Shown here: one piece after another, positions 34,688 to 44,068 of the stretch
How the letters are laid out: each line of letters starts with the position of its first letter
Position numbering within the stretch: position 1 is the stretch's first letter
Position numbers and translations under genes: made by a program
The notes under the pieces: generated by a model
What the model was told of the DNA's origin: nothing
The model's input: only the letters and a program-made list of their open reading frames with translations
Database searches by the model: none
DNA from: Argonema galeatum A003/A1
GTDB lineage: Bacteria > Cyanobacteriota > Cyanobacteriia > Cyanobacteriales > Aerosakkonemataceae
Reading direction: 5' to 3'
Assembly (NCBI RefSeq): GCF_023333595.1
Contig: NZ_JAIQZM010000041.1
Coordinates: forward strand, 1-55,375
Length of the DNA: 55,375 nt

Positions 34688-36184
34688 ATGCAGACTTTTG
34701 AACTTTACGAACACGCCTCTACATTTCCAGTCAAGTCATACAATCGTGAAGATTGGCAAGGAGGATATCAATCTCTCAAAGAAGAGTTGGATTATTGGAT
34801 TGATGATGTAGAAGGACAAATTCCAGGGGAGCTACAAGGTACGCTATTTCGTAACGGCCCAGGTTTATTCGATCGCAACGGTCACCGCGTGCAGCATCCC
34901 TTTGATGGCGATGGGATGATTTGTGCGATCGCATTTCAAAACGGTCGCGCCCACTTTCGCAACCGTTACGTCCGCACAGCTGGCTTTGTGGAAGAAGAAA
35001 AAGCCGGAAAATTTCTTTATCGCGGCGTTTTTGGCACCCAAAAACCCGGTGGCTGGTTAGCCAATCTCTTCGATTTCAAGCTGAAAAATATTGCAAATAC
35101 TCAAGTTATCTACTGGGGTGGCAAACTATTAGCATTGTGGGAAGCAGCCGAACCTCATCGCCTAGATCCCCATACGCTAGAAACGCTAGGAATAGACTAC
35201 CTGGATGGAGTATTGCAGCCCGGTGACGCTTTTGCTGCCCATCCACGCATTGACAGAAACAGATTGGTCAACTTTGCCATCAAACCCGGTCTTTCCACAA
35301 CTATAACTATCTATGAGCTAGACGAAACTGGTAAAGTTGTACAGCGACACACCCATTCAGTTCCTGGTTTCGCCTTCATCCACGATTTTGCTATTACGCC
35401 AAACTATTGCATCTTCTTTCAAAATCCAGTAACTTTCAATCCCCTACCTTTTATAATGGGTTGGCAAGGTGCAGGCGAGTGCGTCAAGTTCCGTCCTGGC
35501 GAACCCACCCGCATTATCATCATTCCTCGCCATACTAATGTCGAAGATTCTTTAATCCAAAATCGCCAGGTGCAGATTTTTGAAACTCAGTCTGGTTTTG
35601 TTTTCCATCACGCAAATGCCTTTGAGCAGGACAATAAAATTTATATTGACTCGATTTGCTATGAGTCTTTACCGAAGGTCGAACCTAATTCAGATTACCG
35701 TCAGACAGATTTTGAAACTCTCTCCCCTGGGCAGTTGTGGCGATTTGAATTGAAACCCGAAAATAAAACTGTGGGGAGTCAGATTTTAGAAAGCCGTTGC
35801 TGCGAATTTCCTTCTGTTCATCCGGCAAAAGTAGGGCAGCCTTATCGTTATCTTTATCTAGGGGCAGCTCATGCAGATGGGGGAAATGCGCCCCTACAGG
35901 CGATACTAAAAATTGACCTGACTTCTAGTGAGAGACAACTATGGAGTGCAGCACCACAAGGCTTTGTCAGCGAACCGATTTTTGTGCCAAGGTCAAATGC
36001 TGATAACGAAGATGATGGTTGGTTGCTAACTGTAGTTTATGACTCGATTTGCGATCGTTCCGATGTGGTAATTTTAAATGCTCGTGACTTGAATCAAGAG
36101 CCAGTGGCTCGACTGCACCTAAAACATCATATCCCTTATGGTCTGCACGGTAGCTTTACTCCTGAAATTTTTGGAGTTAGGTAA
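34688..36184 (+). CDS. Carotenoid oxygenase (apocarotenoid cleavage type)
   Basis: Non-haem iron enzyme that cleaves carotenoid or apocarotenoid double bonds. The 498-residue seven-bladed propeller has the four iron-binding His: His185 (AFAAHPR), His232 (FAFIHDFA), His307 (FVFHHANA) and His487 (YGLHGSF). PGELQGTLFRNGPGLFDRNG near the N-terminus and LGAAHADGG are further family signatures. No signal peptide. It most resembles the cyanobacterial apocarotenoid-15,15'-oxygenase group; the true substrate cannot be told from sequence alone. Confidence 0.93.
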   Translation: MQTFELYEHASTFPVKSYNREDWQGGYQSLKEELDYWIDDVEGQIPGELQGTLFRNGPGLFDRNGHRVQHPFDGDGMICAIAFQNGRAHFRNRYVRTAGFVEEEKAGKFLYRGVFGTQKPGGWLANLFDFKLKNIANTQVIYWGGKLLALWEAAEPHRLDPHTLETLGIDYLDGVLQPGDAFAAHPRIDRNRLVNFAIKPGLSTTITIYELDETGKVVQRHTHSVPGFAFIHDFAITPNYCIFFQNPVTFNPLPFIMGWQGAGECVKFRPGEPTRIIIIPRHTNVEDSLIQNRQVQIFETQSGFVFHHANAFEQDNKIYIDSICYESLPKVEPNSDYRQTDFETLSPGQLWRFELKPENKTVGSQILESRCCEFPSVHPAKVGQPYRYLYLGAAHADGGNAPLQAILKIDLTSSERQLWSAAPQGFVSEPIFVPRSNADNEDDGWLLTVVYDSICDRSDVVILNARDLNQEPVARLHLKHHIPYGLHGSFTPEIFGVR

Positions 36185-36332
36185 GAGTATTCCTGTGCTT
36201 GCATTTATTCTTTCTTTAGACAGTTGACGCTCGTAACTTTGTCGATCGTATTCTGTAAGAATGCTGGAAAATGGGTCTAACCCTCTTCCAGTTTTTTACC
36301 CCCCCTAAGCTTTATAGCTGGGGCGTTTACCG

Positions 36333-37529
36333 ATGGCCCAAATTAAATTCAGTATTGCGATCACGACCTACAACCGTTTGTCTTTGCTGAAACGGGCGAT
36401 TGATTCTGCTCTTTCACAAACTGTCCCCTGCGAAGTGGTGGTGGCTGATGACTGTTCCTCGGATGAGACGGAAGAGTATATCCGCAGTTTAGGCTCTAGC
36501 ATCGTCTACCATCGCAATCAATGTAACATGGGTCATGCAGCAACCATGAATGCGGCAGTGAATGTGGCGAGTGGAGATTGGATCAAGCCAGTGGATGATG
36601 ATGATTATCTGGCCCCCAACTGCATCGAGGAGATGACGCGAGCTCTAGCGCTGCGTCCCCAAGCCGTAATCTGCTCAACTCAAGCAGCTCAAGTCGATAT
36701 CAAACAAGTCGAAATTAGCCGATCGCGCAAAACTGGCCCGGGCAAAGTTTTCTATATTCCTCAAGAAGATATCCATTATGGAATGCTCATGGAGATGGTT
36801 CCTTTCGGCACCCCAATTCAAGTGGCTTTCAGCCGTGATGCTTTTCTCAAATCTGGTGGTTGGGATACTAACTTAGATGTCTGTGATGATATTGACTCTT
36901 GGATACGAATTGCTCAATTTGGCGATGCCATATTCATTAATCAGTGCCTTGCCTATCGCACGATTTGGCTTGGGGGTTACAATCAAAAATCCACTTTAGA
37001 AAAGCGGCTTGATATCAATATTTTGATGAAGGATAAGATCTATACTTTAGTCAGCGAAAAGCAACGCTCAATCCTTCCCGAACGTCACGTTATTCACTCC
37101 TATCTAAAACTGCATTGGGCTTTGGTTGCTCTCAAACAAAGAAAGTTTTTTATTTTGCTAAAACTCTGCTTTCCATCGGGTTTTTCCCTACTAGCTTGGC
37201 GGCTTTTGGGAGCGGCAATATTATCCCGTCAAACCCAATATTATTCGCTGCAAAAGCGGATGTATACTAACATCTGGATAATGGCAAAGCTGTATGCTAT
37301 GGTCGGTAATGAATACCGCTATAGTATGCCAGATTTTCAGAATTTTCGAGCTTATCTACGACTGCGATGTAGCTGGACTGCTTGCAAACAAGGAAAGTTT
37401 ATTAGTGCGATTAAAATTGCTTTTCCATCTGTATTATCTATGCCAGCTTGGAAGCTATTGGCAAAATCAGCTTTATTAGCTCAACAAAGTAAAAAGCCCT
37501 TAGTTCGCAAGTTAGTTTTGATTGATTAA
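36333..37529 (+). CDS. Glycosyltransferase family 2
   Basis: A 398-residue protein with an N-terminal GT-A domain: FSIAITTYNRLSLLKRAIDS, VVVADDCSSDETEEYI and the metal-binding acidic run PVDDDDY (88-91). The domain ends near ASRDAFL-like FSRDAFLKSGGWDTNLDVCD with the ED-like base segment. The C-terminal about 160 residues contain two copies of a helix-rich unit (FFILLKLCFPSGFSLLAWRL and FISAIKIAFPSVLSMPAWKL). Sugar donor and acceptor are unknown; a polysaccharide role is likely. It is alone, with no other glycan genes adjacent. Confidence 0.9.
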   Translation: MAQIKFSIAITTYNRLSLLKRAIDSALSQTVPCEVVVADDCSSDETEEYIRSLGSSIVYHRNQCNMGHAATMNAAVNVASGDWIKPVDDDDYLAPNCIEEMTRALALRPQAVICSTQAAQVDIKQVEISRSRKTGPGKVFYIPQEDIHYGMLMEMVPFGTPIQVAFSRDAFLKSGGWDTNLDVCDDIDSWIRIAQFGDAIFINQCLAYRTIWLGGYNQKSTLEKRLDINILMKDKIYTLVSEKQRSILPERHVIHSYLKLHWALVALKQRKFFILLKLCFPSGFSLLAWRLLGAAILSRQTQYYSLQKRMYTNIWIMAKLYAMVGNEYRYSMPDFQNFRAYLRLRCSWTACKQGKFISAIKIAFPSVLSMPAWKLLAKSALLAQQSKKPLVRKLVLID

Positions 37530-37846
37530 GATTATTGATGATTGGTGTGTTTCAAGCCCCGTGTCGCATCTCTTAGTCAGAGTAAATTCACACTTAGGTG
37601 ATATTGTCAATTACGGAAAATGCCTCTTTAGGGGGAAACCGTTCCCGATTCTGGTGGTGCAATGTGGTAATAGGATGCAGTAGCGCCCGATCGCGTCTAA
37701 TATCAATCCCAGCAAGTAGAAAATCTGTATTGCAGGATACTGAAGCTGAGAGTTATTTCTAAGATACTTCACGAAAAGAAAAAATTGCGAAGTACTGGGC
37801 GACCTTGACACGCAGTTTAAATTACTTTCCACAAGGACTGGTTTCT
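37530..37846. other. Intergenic region
   Basis: No gene was supported in these 317 bases. The region presumably holds the promoter of the CpcS-like gene. No obvious repeats. Confidence 0.5.
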
Positions 37847-38386
37847 GTGACATCACTACTACGCATTTCCCAAACAGCTGAAGAATCCTTAATTGCAGCC
37901 TTTTTCCGGGAATCGGAAGGCAAATGGCGTTCTGAACGACGCTACTATACCCTGCCGGAGGGAGAAACCAAAGAAATGGTAAGTATCATCGCAATTGAAT
38001 TTTTGGAAAGAGCAAGTGAAGAACTGCGCCAATTGGCACAGCTGCATGGTTTAAGTGATGAAGCGTGTTTAAATTGTGGGGCTAAAGTCAGTTGGGAAAG
38101 CAAAGATTCCGTGACAGAACGCAAAGAATCTAAGGGTTCTACGCTGTTTGGAGCATTGGGAACAACACTGTATCGCGATCGCGGTTTTGCCACATCCAAA
38201 CCAGTCACCGCCGAATACTACTTCCCCAATCCCAAAACATTGTGTTTGCGGACGGAGTACAACGGATCTGTGTTTGAGGAAGAATTAAAACTAATCGGTA
38301 CAAACTACCGCACGAGGCAAAGCATCATTTCTCGCGCTGGTGAGCAGTTAATGATCGGTCAGTATTTGGAAAAACGAATTTATTAA
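37847..38386 (+). CDS. CpcS/CpeS-type phycobiliprotein lyase
   Basis: Lyases of this lipocalin-like family attach bilins to cysteines of phycobiliproteins. The 179-residue product has the usual start of the fold (ESLIAAFFRESEGKWRSERR, YYTLPEG), CGAKVSWES, and the beta-rich LCLRTEYNGSVFEEELKLIG then RTRQSIISRAGEQLMIGQYL. The start is GTG at 37847, preceded by AAGGA nine bases upstream; a TTG at 37805 adds unrelated residues. Which subunit it serves cannot be decided from here, as no phycobiliprotein gene is nearby. Confidence 0.85.
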   Translation: MTSLLRISQTAEESLIAAFFRESEGKWRSERRYYTLPEGETKEMVSIIAIEFLERASEELRQLAQLHGLSDEACLNCGAKVSWESKDSVTERKESKGSTLFGALGTTLYRDRGFATSKPVTAEYYFPNPKTLCLRTEYNGSVFEEELKLIGTNYRTRQSIISRAGEQLMIGQYLEKRIY

Positions 38387-38442
38387 TTTTAGATTTCAGA
38401 TTTCAGATTTCAGAATTTAATCTAAAATCTGAAATCTAAAAT
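38386..38442. terminator. Inverted repeat between convergent genes
   Basis: ATTTTAGATTTCAGATT (38386-38402) pairs perfectly with 38426-38442. It is built from AGATTTC/GAAATCT heptamers and lies between the convergent lyase and flv1 ends, so it may act as a bidirectional transcript end. Confidence 0.6.
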
Positions 38443-38448
38443 TTAAAA

Positions 38449-40170
38449 TTAATAATGGCTACCAGATTTGCGATAATGGACAGCAGTCACACCATCTGGA
38501 TGTAGCACTTTGCCGTTTTCAATGCTTGCATATACTACCCAGTGGTCGCCAGATTCCATGCGGTTTTGGACGGTACATTCCAGATAAGCAAGAGCGTCAT
38601 TTAAAATGTAACAGCCATTACTAGCTTCTTGAGTGGATATCCCAGCAAATCTGTCTTCAGCAGGACTAAAGGGTTTTAAGAAATGCTTCCGCAATTCCTT
38701 CCCCTCTTGCAAAATATTCAAAACAAATTTATCTCCTGTATGAGTTAAAGACTCAACAGCACGGTCTTTAGCAACAGCAACAGTAAGACCTGGAGGATTA
38801 AAAGTTGCTTGAGAAACCCAAGATGCTAACATAGCGCTAGAAATCTCTCCTCGCTTAGCTGTTAGCACGCAAAGGGAACCAATAACTCGTCCCATCGCTT
38901 GTTCTGTACGATCGGTTTGGGAATCGCTAACTCGTTGTCTGGGAGTAGCAGCTTTTTTAGCTTTTTTCAAAGTTTGTGCAAAATCAGTTCCCGCTTCTTT
39001 GCACTGTTGTAATATTACATCGGTAGGTTTGAATTTGGCGCGGATTGGTTCAAATCCAAAACGATAACCAGCATCTCTTAATTTGCCTTCAATTAAATCA
39101 ACAGCTTCGCCACTCCAACCATAAGAACCAAATACACCAGCTAACTGAGTTTTTGGTGCTGTGGATAGCACAATTCCTAATGCGGTTTGAATTTGGGTGG
39201 GTGCGTGACCGCCAAGGGTAGGAGAACCAATAATAAAACCAGATGATTTTTCAATTGCTGCTTGAATTTCTGCTGGTTCGGTAAATTCGCAGTTAATTGA
39301 TTCTACAGCAACTCCTGCTTTGGTAATACCTTTAGCAATTGCTTGCGCTAAGGTGGCTGTGTTGCCATAAGCGGAAGCATAAATTAAGGTAATTGTAATG
39401 TCTTGATTCTTTTGCAGCTGGTTCCATTCTCGATAAAACTGAGTTAGTTCTTTCAGGCTGTAACGCACCAACGGGCCATGAGAAACTGCGTATAATTTTA
39501 CTGTTAAATCTGCCAGTTTATCGAGTGCTGTTTCTACCTGTTTTGCCTGGGAAGCGTGAAGGCAATCATAATAAAAGCGCCGATCTTCTGATAGGTTTGT
39601 CCAGCCTTCATCAAATACTTGATCGCCACAAATATGTGTTCCGAATAGTTTATCGGTATATAGGATTTGTGTGAGCGGATCGTAGGTGCAAAGGGAATCT
39701 GGCCACCGAGGGGTAGGAGTGGGAATGAAGCGCAGTTGATGACCTTTACCTAAGTCTAAGGTTTCTTCCGCTCGAATGACGATAATGTTTAAATCGTCGT
39801 TTTGCAGGGTGGAACGGAGTGCGATCGCACCTGGATTAGAGGTAACAAAAGTAATTTGAGGCGCTAATTCTAGCAACGCTTTTAGTGTTACTGAACGGTT
39901 GGGATTGACGTGCCCTAAAATTACATAATCTACTTTTTTGAGAGCGAGGCGTTTTTGTACGGCTTCCAAATAAATCGCCGTAAATGATTCACCCGGAGGG
40001 TCAATTAGGGCAGTTTTTTCTCCCTGAATGACATAGGAATTCGCTGTTGTCCCTTTTTGCAAAGAGTATTCAACTTCAAACTTAAGCCGATCCCAGGTGC
40101 GGGAGCGCAGGATTAATGTATCTGCACCGATCGGTATTACTTGAACATCTCGTTTTTTAGTTTCTTGCAT
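38449..40170 (-). CDS. flv1: Flavodiiron protein Flv1
   Basis: With Flv3 it forms the complex that photoreduces O2 to water downstream of photosystem I. The protein has the metallo-beta-lactamase-like domain, a flavodoxin domain (ITLIYASAYGNTATLAQAIA) and the C-terminal flavin reductase domain (AMLASWVSQATFNPPGLTVA) that marks cyanobacterial FDPs. The diiron motif HxExDH is replaced by GHVNPNRS (His87, Asn89, Asn91, Arg92), as expected for Flv1, so it cannot bind iron in the standard way. ATG at 40170 (MQETKKRDVQ) is preferred; the upstream ATG at 40203 lies in a tandem repeat. Confidence 0.92.
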   Translation of the reverse strand: MQETKKRDVQVIPIGADTLILRSRTWDRLKFEVEYSLQKGTTANSYVIQGEKTALIDPPGESFTAIYLEAVQKRLALKKVDYVILGHVNPNRSVTLKALLELAPQITFVTSNPGAIALRSTLQNDDLNIIVIRAEETLDLGKGHQLRFIPTPTPRWPDSLCTYDPLTQILYTDKLFGTHICGDQVFDEGWTNLSEDRRFYYDCLHASQAKQVETALDKLADLTVKLYAVSHGPLVRYSLKELTQFYREWNQLQKNQDITITLIYASAYGNTATLAQAIAKGITKAGVAVESINCEFTEPAEIQAAIEKSSGFIIGSPTLGGHAPTQIQTALGIVLSTAPKTQLAGVFGSYGWSGEAVDLIEGKLRDAGYRFGFEPIRAKFKPTDVILQQCKEAGTDFAQTLKKAKKAATPRQRVSDSQTDRTEQAMGRVIGSLCVLTAKRGEISSAMLASWVSQATFNPPGLTVAVAKDRAVESLTHTGDKFVLNILQEGKELRKHFLKPFSPAEDRFAGISTQEASNGCYILNDALAYLECTVQNRMESGDHWVVYASIENGKVLHPDGVTAVHYRKSGSHY

Positions 40171-40176
40171 AGGTTT

Positions 40177-40203
40177 GGTAATTGGTAATTGGTAATTGGT
40201 CAT
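40177..40203 (-). repeat. Heptanucleotide tandem repeat upstream of flv1
   Basis: GGTAATT occurs three times in tandem and contains an in-frame ATG (40203) that would extend Flv1 by the repeat-encoded MTNYQLPITKP. The real start is probably 40170. Confidence 0.85.
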
Positions 40204-40554
40204 TTTTTATAATAACCCATTGCCACTTAATAAGTTTAGTCTTCATGTAGTAAGCGGTTATTGTTTTCACCCAACATAGAAACTATTGCTTGTTTCTCTA
40301 GGCTAGGTAAATAAATTATCATTTGATTCAGATATTGCATCTTTTTCCATCCGCTTATTTATAGTTGATAGTCTATTTAATTTTGCTTATAATTCAAGCT
40401 TTGAACAATCAATTTATCTTATTTATTGCATTTAATTTGGCGTCTTTAATTCTAAAAATGTAAATTTATCCCTTTTCTAGTTGATAGTTAAGAGAAAACT
40501 AAATCTAAAAAAGGACACAAAGGAAACTACTATCTTTGTGTCCTTTTTTATTAC
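40204..40554. other. flv3/flv1 intergenic region
   Basis: These 351 bases contain the flv3 terminator (40507-40549) and an AT-rich stretch that should hold the flv1 promoter. No gene was found. Confidence 0.6.
40507..40549 (-). terminator. Rho-independent terminator of flv3
   Basis: AAAAAAGGACACAAAG (40507-40522) pairs perfectly with CTTTGTGTCCTTTTTT (40534-40549) across an 11-base loop. On the minus strand a T-run ends the stem, six bases beyond the flv3 stop. flv1 is therefore probably transcribed separately. Confidence 0.85.
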
Positions 40555-42273
40555 TTAGTAGTGATTGCCTACTTTCCGATGGTGAACAGCAGCCAAAGCT
40601 TCTGTCTTGGAAACTCGTCCTACGTCTATTGTCGCGTACACGATGTAGTGATCGCTCAATTCCATCCGACTGGCAACTTGGCATTCCAAGTAAGCCAAAG
40701 CATCTGTTAAAATCGGGCAACCATTGCTATCGGGTTGAGTTTTTATACCTGCAAAGCGATCGGCCCCTGGTGGGAAGCGCTTGAGGAAATGTCTCATCAG
40801 CGCTTGATAATTTCCTTCTTCCAGCACATTCAGCACAAACTTGTCGCCTGTGTGCATCAGGGATTCGATCGCTCGGTCTTTTGCTACCGCAATCGTAACA
40901 CCCAAGGGTTTGAAACTGGCTTGAGCGACCCAAGAAGCAAGCATAGCACCGCTGACATTGCCTTTTTGAGCAGTAATGATGTATAATCCGCCGCTAATCC
41001 TTCCCAAAGCTTTGTCGAGATCGTTATCAAGGGATTTCATTTGCTTGACGGTGCGATCGCGACTCAGCCATTGGCCCATATCTGTCCCCGCTTCATCACA
41101 CAACTGATAAGTTGCATCATTTGGCGTTTCTTTGACCAAAATAGCTGGGAATACTTCTGTTAGTCCCAATTCCTTAAACTTATTCCGCAGGGGATAAACT
41201 GACTCATCATCTCCACCGCCAGACTCAAACAGCCCGATCGATTGCTTCGATTTGGCAGCAGCTAAAATGGTACTTAATCCTGTTTGGGCATTTTGATTTG
41301 ATGTGGGTATCCCACCAATGATTAAACCAGTAGCGGTATCCACTAATTCGCGCACTTCCTGGGGATCTGCTGTCCTCAAATCCATCATTTCTACGGCGAC
41401 GCCAGTTTTGGTGATCCCGTGAGAGATCGCTTGGGAGAGAGGATCGCTGTATCCGTAATCTGAAATATAAAATACGGCTACATTTGTCTCTGCTTTAGTT
41501 TGCGCTTGACTCCACCGCCGGTAGCGACCCGTGAGTTCTTCAACGTGGTAGCGCAACAGGGGGCCATGACCTGTGGCGATCGTACCTATTTCTGGCAATT
41601 CCCCCATCCGCTTTAAGGCAGATAGCACAGAACGGGCATTTGGCCCCATCAGGCAGTCGTAATAATAGCGGAAATCTTCATTAATCGCTGCCAAATCCTC
41701 ATCAAAAGTGCGATCGGAACAGTAGTGCATCCCAAAGGCATCGCAGGTAAAGAGGATACTGGTTTTACGATCGAAGCTGAAGCTGGTATCGGGCCAGTGT
41801 AAATTTGGTGCAATCACAAATTCTAATTCGTGACCTTTACCTAGATCCAGCTTGTCGCCATTTTTGATTATCCGCCGCTTAAACGGACTGTGTACCAAAT
41901 CCTCTAAAAACTGGATTGCCACCTTTGACCCTACCACAGTGACTTCAGGAGCCAGTTCCAGCATATCTTTGACTAAACCGCTGTGGTCTGGTTCGGTGTG
42001 GCTGATAATTAAATAATCTATCTCTGCTGGGTCGATCAGACCTGCAAGGGTGTCTAGATACTGTTGGCGAAACTTGGCGTGGGAAGTGTCAACTAAAGCA
42101 GTTTGCTCGCCTCGAATTAGAAATGAATTATATGTGGTGCCGTTTTGCAGCCCAAATTCGATGTCGAAGCGATCGCGATCCCAGTCTAGCGATCGAATCG
42201 CTGTCGTTTCGGGCGCAATCTCGATCGTCTGCATTGTCAGCCGCTTTTGGGTTCTTTCGGTGAGCGCTACCAT
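40555..42273 (-). CDS. flv3: Flavodiiron protein Flv3
   Basis: Partner of Flv1 in photoreduction of O2 (Mehler-like reaction). The canonical diiron site is intact: SHTEPDHSGL with His92, Glu94, Asp96 and His97, then NLHWPDT (His159) and FTCDAFG (Asp178). It also has the flavodoxin domain (VAVFYISDYGYSDPLSQAIS) and the C-terminal flavin reductase module (GAMLASWVAQASFKPLGVTI). It starts with ATG at 42273, preceded by AAGGAG; a longer frame from 42294 lacks one. A strong terminator follows, and flv1 lies 384 bases downstream. Confidence 0.94.
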   Translation of the reverse strand: MVALTERTQKRLTMQTIEIAPETTAIRSLDWDRDRFDIEFGLQNGTTYNSFLIRGEQTALVDTSHAKFRQQYLDTLAGLIDPAEIDYLIISHTEPDHSGLVKDMLELAPEVTVVGSKVAIQFLEDLVHSPFKRRIIKNGDKLDLGKGHELEFVIAPNLHWPDTSFSFDRKTSILFTCDAFGMHYCSDRTFDEDLAAINEDFRYYYDCLMGPNARSVLSALKRMGELPEIGTIATGHGPLLRYHVEELTGRYRRWSQAQTKAETNVAVFYISDYGYSDPLSQAISHGITKTGVAVEMMDLRTADPQEVRELVDTATGLIIGGIPTSNQNAQTGLSTILAAAKSKQSIGLFESGGGDDESVYPLRNKFKELGLTEVFPAILVKETPNDATYQLCDEAGTDMGQWLSRDRTVKQMKSLDNDLDKALGRISGGLYIITAQKGNVSGAMLASWVAQASFKPLGVTIAVAKDRAIESLMHTGDKFVLNVLEEGNYQALMRHFLKRFPPGADRFAGIKTQPDSNGCPILTDALAYLECQVASRMELSDHYIVYATIDVGRVSKTEALAAVHHRKVGNHY

Positions 42274-42385
42274 ATCTAGTCTCCTTCTTGACAACCCACA
42301 GGTTTTTGTCTGACTTTATTGTTACATGAATAAATTGTAACGATTTATTGAAAAACCTATAGTTAAGCTAAGAAAAACAAAAGTT

Positions 42386-43138
42386 GTGCAACCGCAAAAA
42401 AATTTATGGTTAGCATTGGCGATCGGCAATACAAGGCTACACTGGGCTTTGTTTGCTGACGGAATCCTTGAGGAAACGTGGGATAGCAATCATCTTGGGG
42501 AATCGGAGAATTCGCCGCTTTTATTATCTCCCCCTCTCTGCCACTCCCCCTCCCCGCCTCTTTATTTGGCTTCTGTGGTTCCCGAACAGACAGCGCTTTG
42601 GCTCTTTTACCCAGAAGTTCGCGTGATTAGCTTAGACCAAGTGCCACTGCTTGGAGTTTATTCCACACTGGGAATCGATCGCGCTTTAGCTGTGTTGGGT
42701 GCTGGAAAAACTTTTGGTTGGCCGATACTGGTGATGGATGCCGGTACAGCCTTTACCTTCACGGGTGCAGATGGGGCTGGGCAGCTGGTCGGTGGGGCGA
42801 TTTTACCTGGATTGACGTTGCAGGTAAAGTCTTTAGCTCAAGGAACAGCTGCCCTGCCGGAAATTGAGTTACCTGCAACTTTACCGCCACGATGGTCGCT
42901 AAATACAACATCAGCTATTCAGAGCGGTATAATTCACACGGTTTTAGCTGGAATAGCCGATTTTATGGAGGCTTGGGGGCAAGAGTTTCCAGAAAGTCGG
43001 ATTGTTTTGACAGGAGGCTCAAGCACGTCTATTCTCTCCTATCTGCAAGCTTTATTTCCGCTCTTAGCTGCGAAAGTGACTGTTGACCCCCACCTAATCT
43101 TTTGGGGAATGCGATCGATCGTCATTGCTAATGACTAA
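42386..43138 (+). CDS. coaX: Type III pantothenate kinase
   Basis: First step of coenzyme A synthesis. The 250-residue product has IGNTRLHWALF at the N-terminus, GIDRALAVLGA, the second phosphate motif DAGTAFTFTGAD, GGAILPGLTLQ and VLTGGSS. The first motif, usually DxGNT, reads LAIGNT, lacking the leading Asp; I believe some cyanobacterial CoaX share this. Residues around 44-60 (LLLSPPLCHSPSPPL) are low-complexity and may be repeat-derived. It starts with GTG at 42386. Its last codons overlap by four bases the 3' end of the convergent hydrolase gene, inside a heptamer repeat. Confidence 0.88.
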   Translation: MQPQKNLWLALAIGNTRLHWALFADGILEETWDSNHLGESENSPLLLSPPLCHSPSPPLYLASVVPEQTALWLFYPEVRVISLDQVPLLGVYSTLGIDRALAVLGAGKTFGWPILVMDAGTAFTFTGADGAGQLVGGAILPGLTLQVKSLAQGTAALPEIELPATLPPRWSLNTTSAIQSGIIHTVLAGIADFMEAWGQEFPESRIVLTGGSSTSILSYLQALFPLLAAKVTVDPHLIFWGMRSIVIAND

Positions 43139-43148
43139 TGACTAATGA
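43128..43148. repeat. Heptanucleotide repeat (CTAATGA x3) spanning two stop codons
   Basis: Three copies of CTAATGA contain the TAA stop of coaX (43136-43138) and the TAG stop of the opposite-strand hydrolase (43135-43137). Confidence 0.9.
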
Positions 43149-43962
43149 CAAATTGACGAATATACTTCGCCACCTCATCGGCTAGTTGTTCGGGTAAATC
43201 ATTTGAGCCTTCAGAGAGCAACTTTAGCTGCGCTTCGGGAGCAAGCTTGGCGTAGGCTTGATTGAGGGCTAAAGCTGTGGGATTGTCTTGCTCGCTTTGC
43301 AAGATCAAAACAGGAATTTTCAGCCAAGGCAATCGTTCTTGCAATAACTCGGCTTCAATTTCTGAGCTACGTCGTTGGAAGAGTAGCTGGCAGGCTGCCG
43401 GTGATTCCAGCATTTGTTGCAAGGGGTTTAGTAAATGCCTAATTTTCTCTACCCAACCAAGAAACTTGTATTTTGCCAATTTTCCCAGAGTCGGGATCGA
43501 TCGCAACAACCAAGACACTAACTTTTCACGTTCCATCAACCACCGCGCCCACCACCAGTTTCTTCTCACCCCCTCAACTTTCACTCCTTCAGGTGCCAGC
43601 AGCACTAGCCCGCCAACGCAATCCATATATTTCAGAGCATAGCTGGCAGCAATCCAGCCCCCAAGCGAGTGACCGACTAAATAAACCCGTTGTAAGTTCA
43701 ACGCCTTCAAGTACTCAGCCAGAAACTCTAGCTGTAGCTCGATCGAATAGTGAACATCCGGTTGTTCCGATTCCCCAAACCCCAGTAAATCTGGTGCTAA
43801 GCAATGGTATTCCAGACTCAAACGCTCAATTACTGGTAGCCACTGATTGCCATCACTCCAAGAACCGTGTAGAAACACCAAAGTTGGCCCTTTACCAACT
43901 TCACGCCAGAAAATTTTCCCGCAAGACAACTTCAGCCGGGAATTGCGTAAGGGTAGAGTCAT
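43135..43962 (-). CDS. Alpha/beta hydrolase fold protein
   Basis: A 275-residue protein with the alpha/beta hydrolase fold: oxyanion region FLHGSWSDGNQW, nucleophile Ser99 in the elbow GHSLGG, DLLGFGESEQPDVHYS and the late acid Asp226 (QSEQDNPTA). Where the catalytic His is expected (GGHDLPEQ in many relatives) the sequence reads EGSNDLPEQ, so the triad His seems to be Asn254. Either another residue serves, or the protein is not a standard hydrolase. There is no signal peptide. Substrate unknown. Confidence 0.86.
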   Translation of the reverse strand: MTLPLRNSRLKLSCGKIFWREVGKGPTLVFLHGSWSDGNQWLPVIERLSLEYHCLAPDLLGFGESEQPDVHYSIELQLEFLAEYLKALNLQRVYLVGHSLGGWIAASYALKYMDCVGGLVLLAPEGVKVEGVRRNWWWARWLMEREKLVSWLLRSIPTLGKLAKYKFLGWVEKIRHLLNPLQQMLESPAACQLLFQRRSSEIEAELLQERLPWLKIPVLILQSEQDNPTALALNQAYAKLAPEAQLKLLSEGSNDLPEQLADEVAKYIRQFVISH

Positions 43963-44068
43963 GCTGATTTATTATTCAGTTAGACAGTGGCATTTGACTT
44001 GCTTATTTTAGTCTGGTATTCCAAACAAACAACCATCAGAGTGAAAAGAGCCAAAACCAAGGTTCAGC

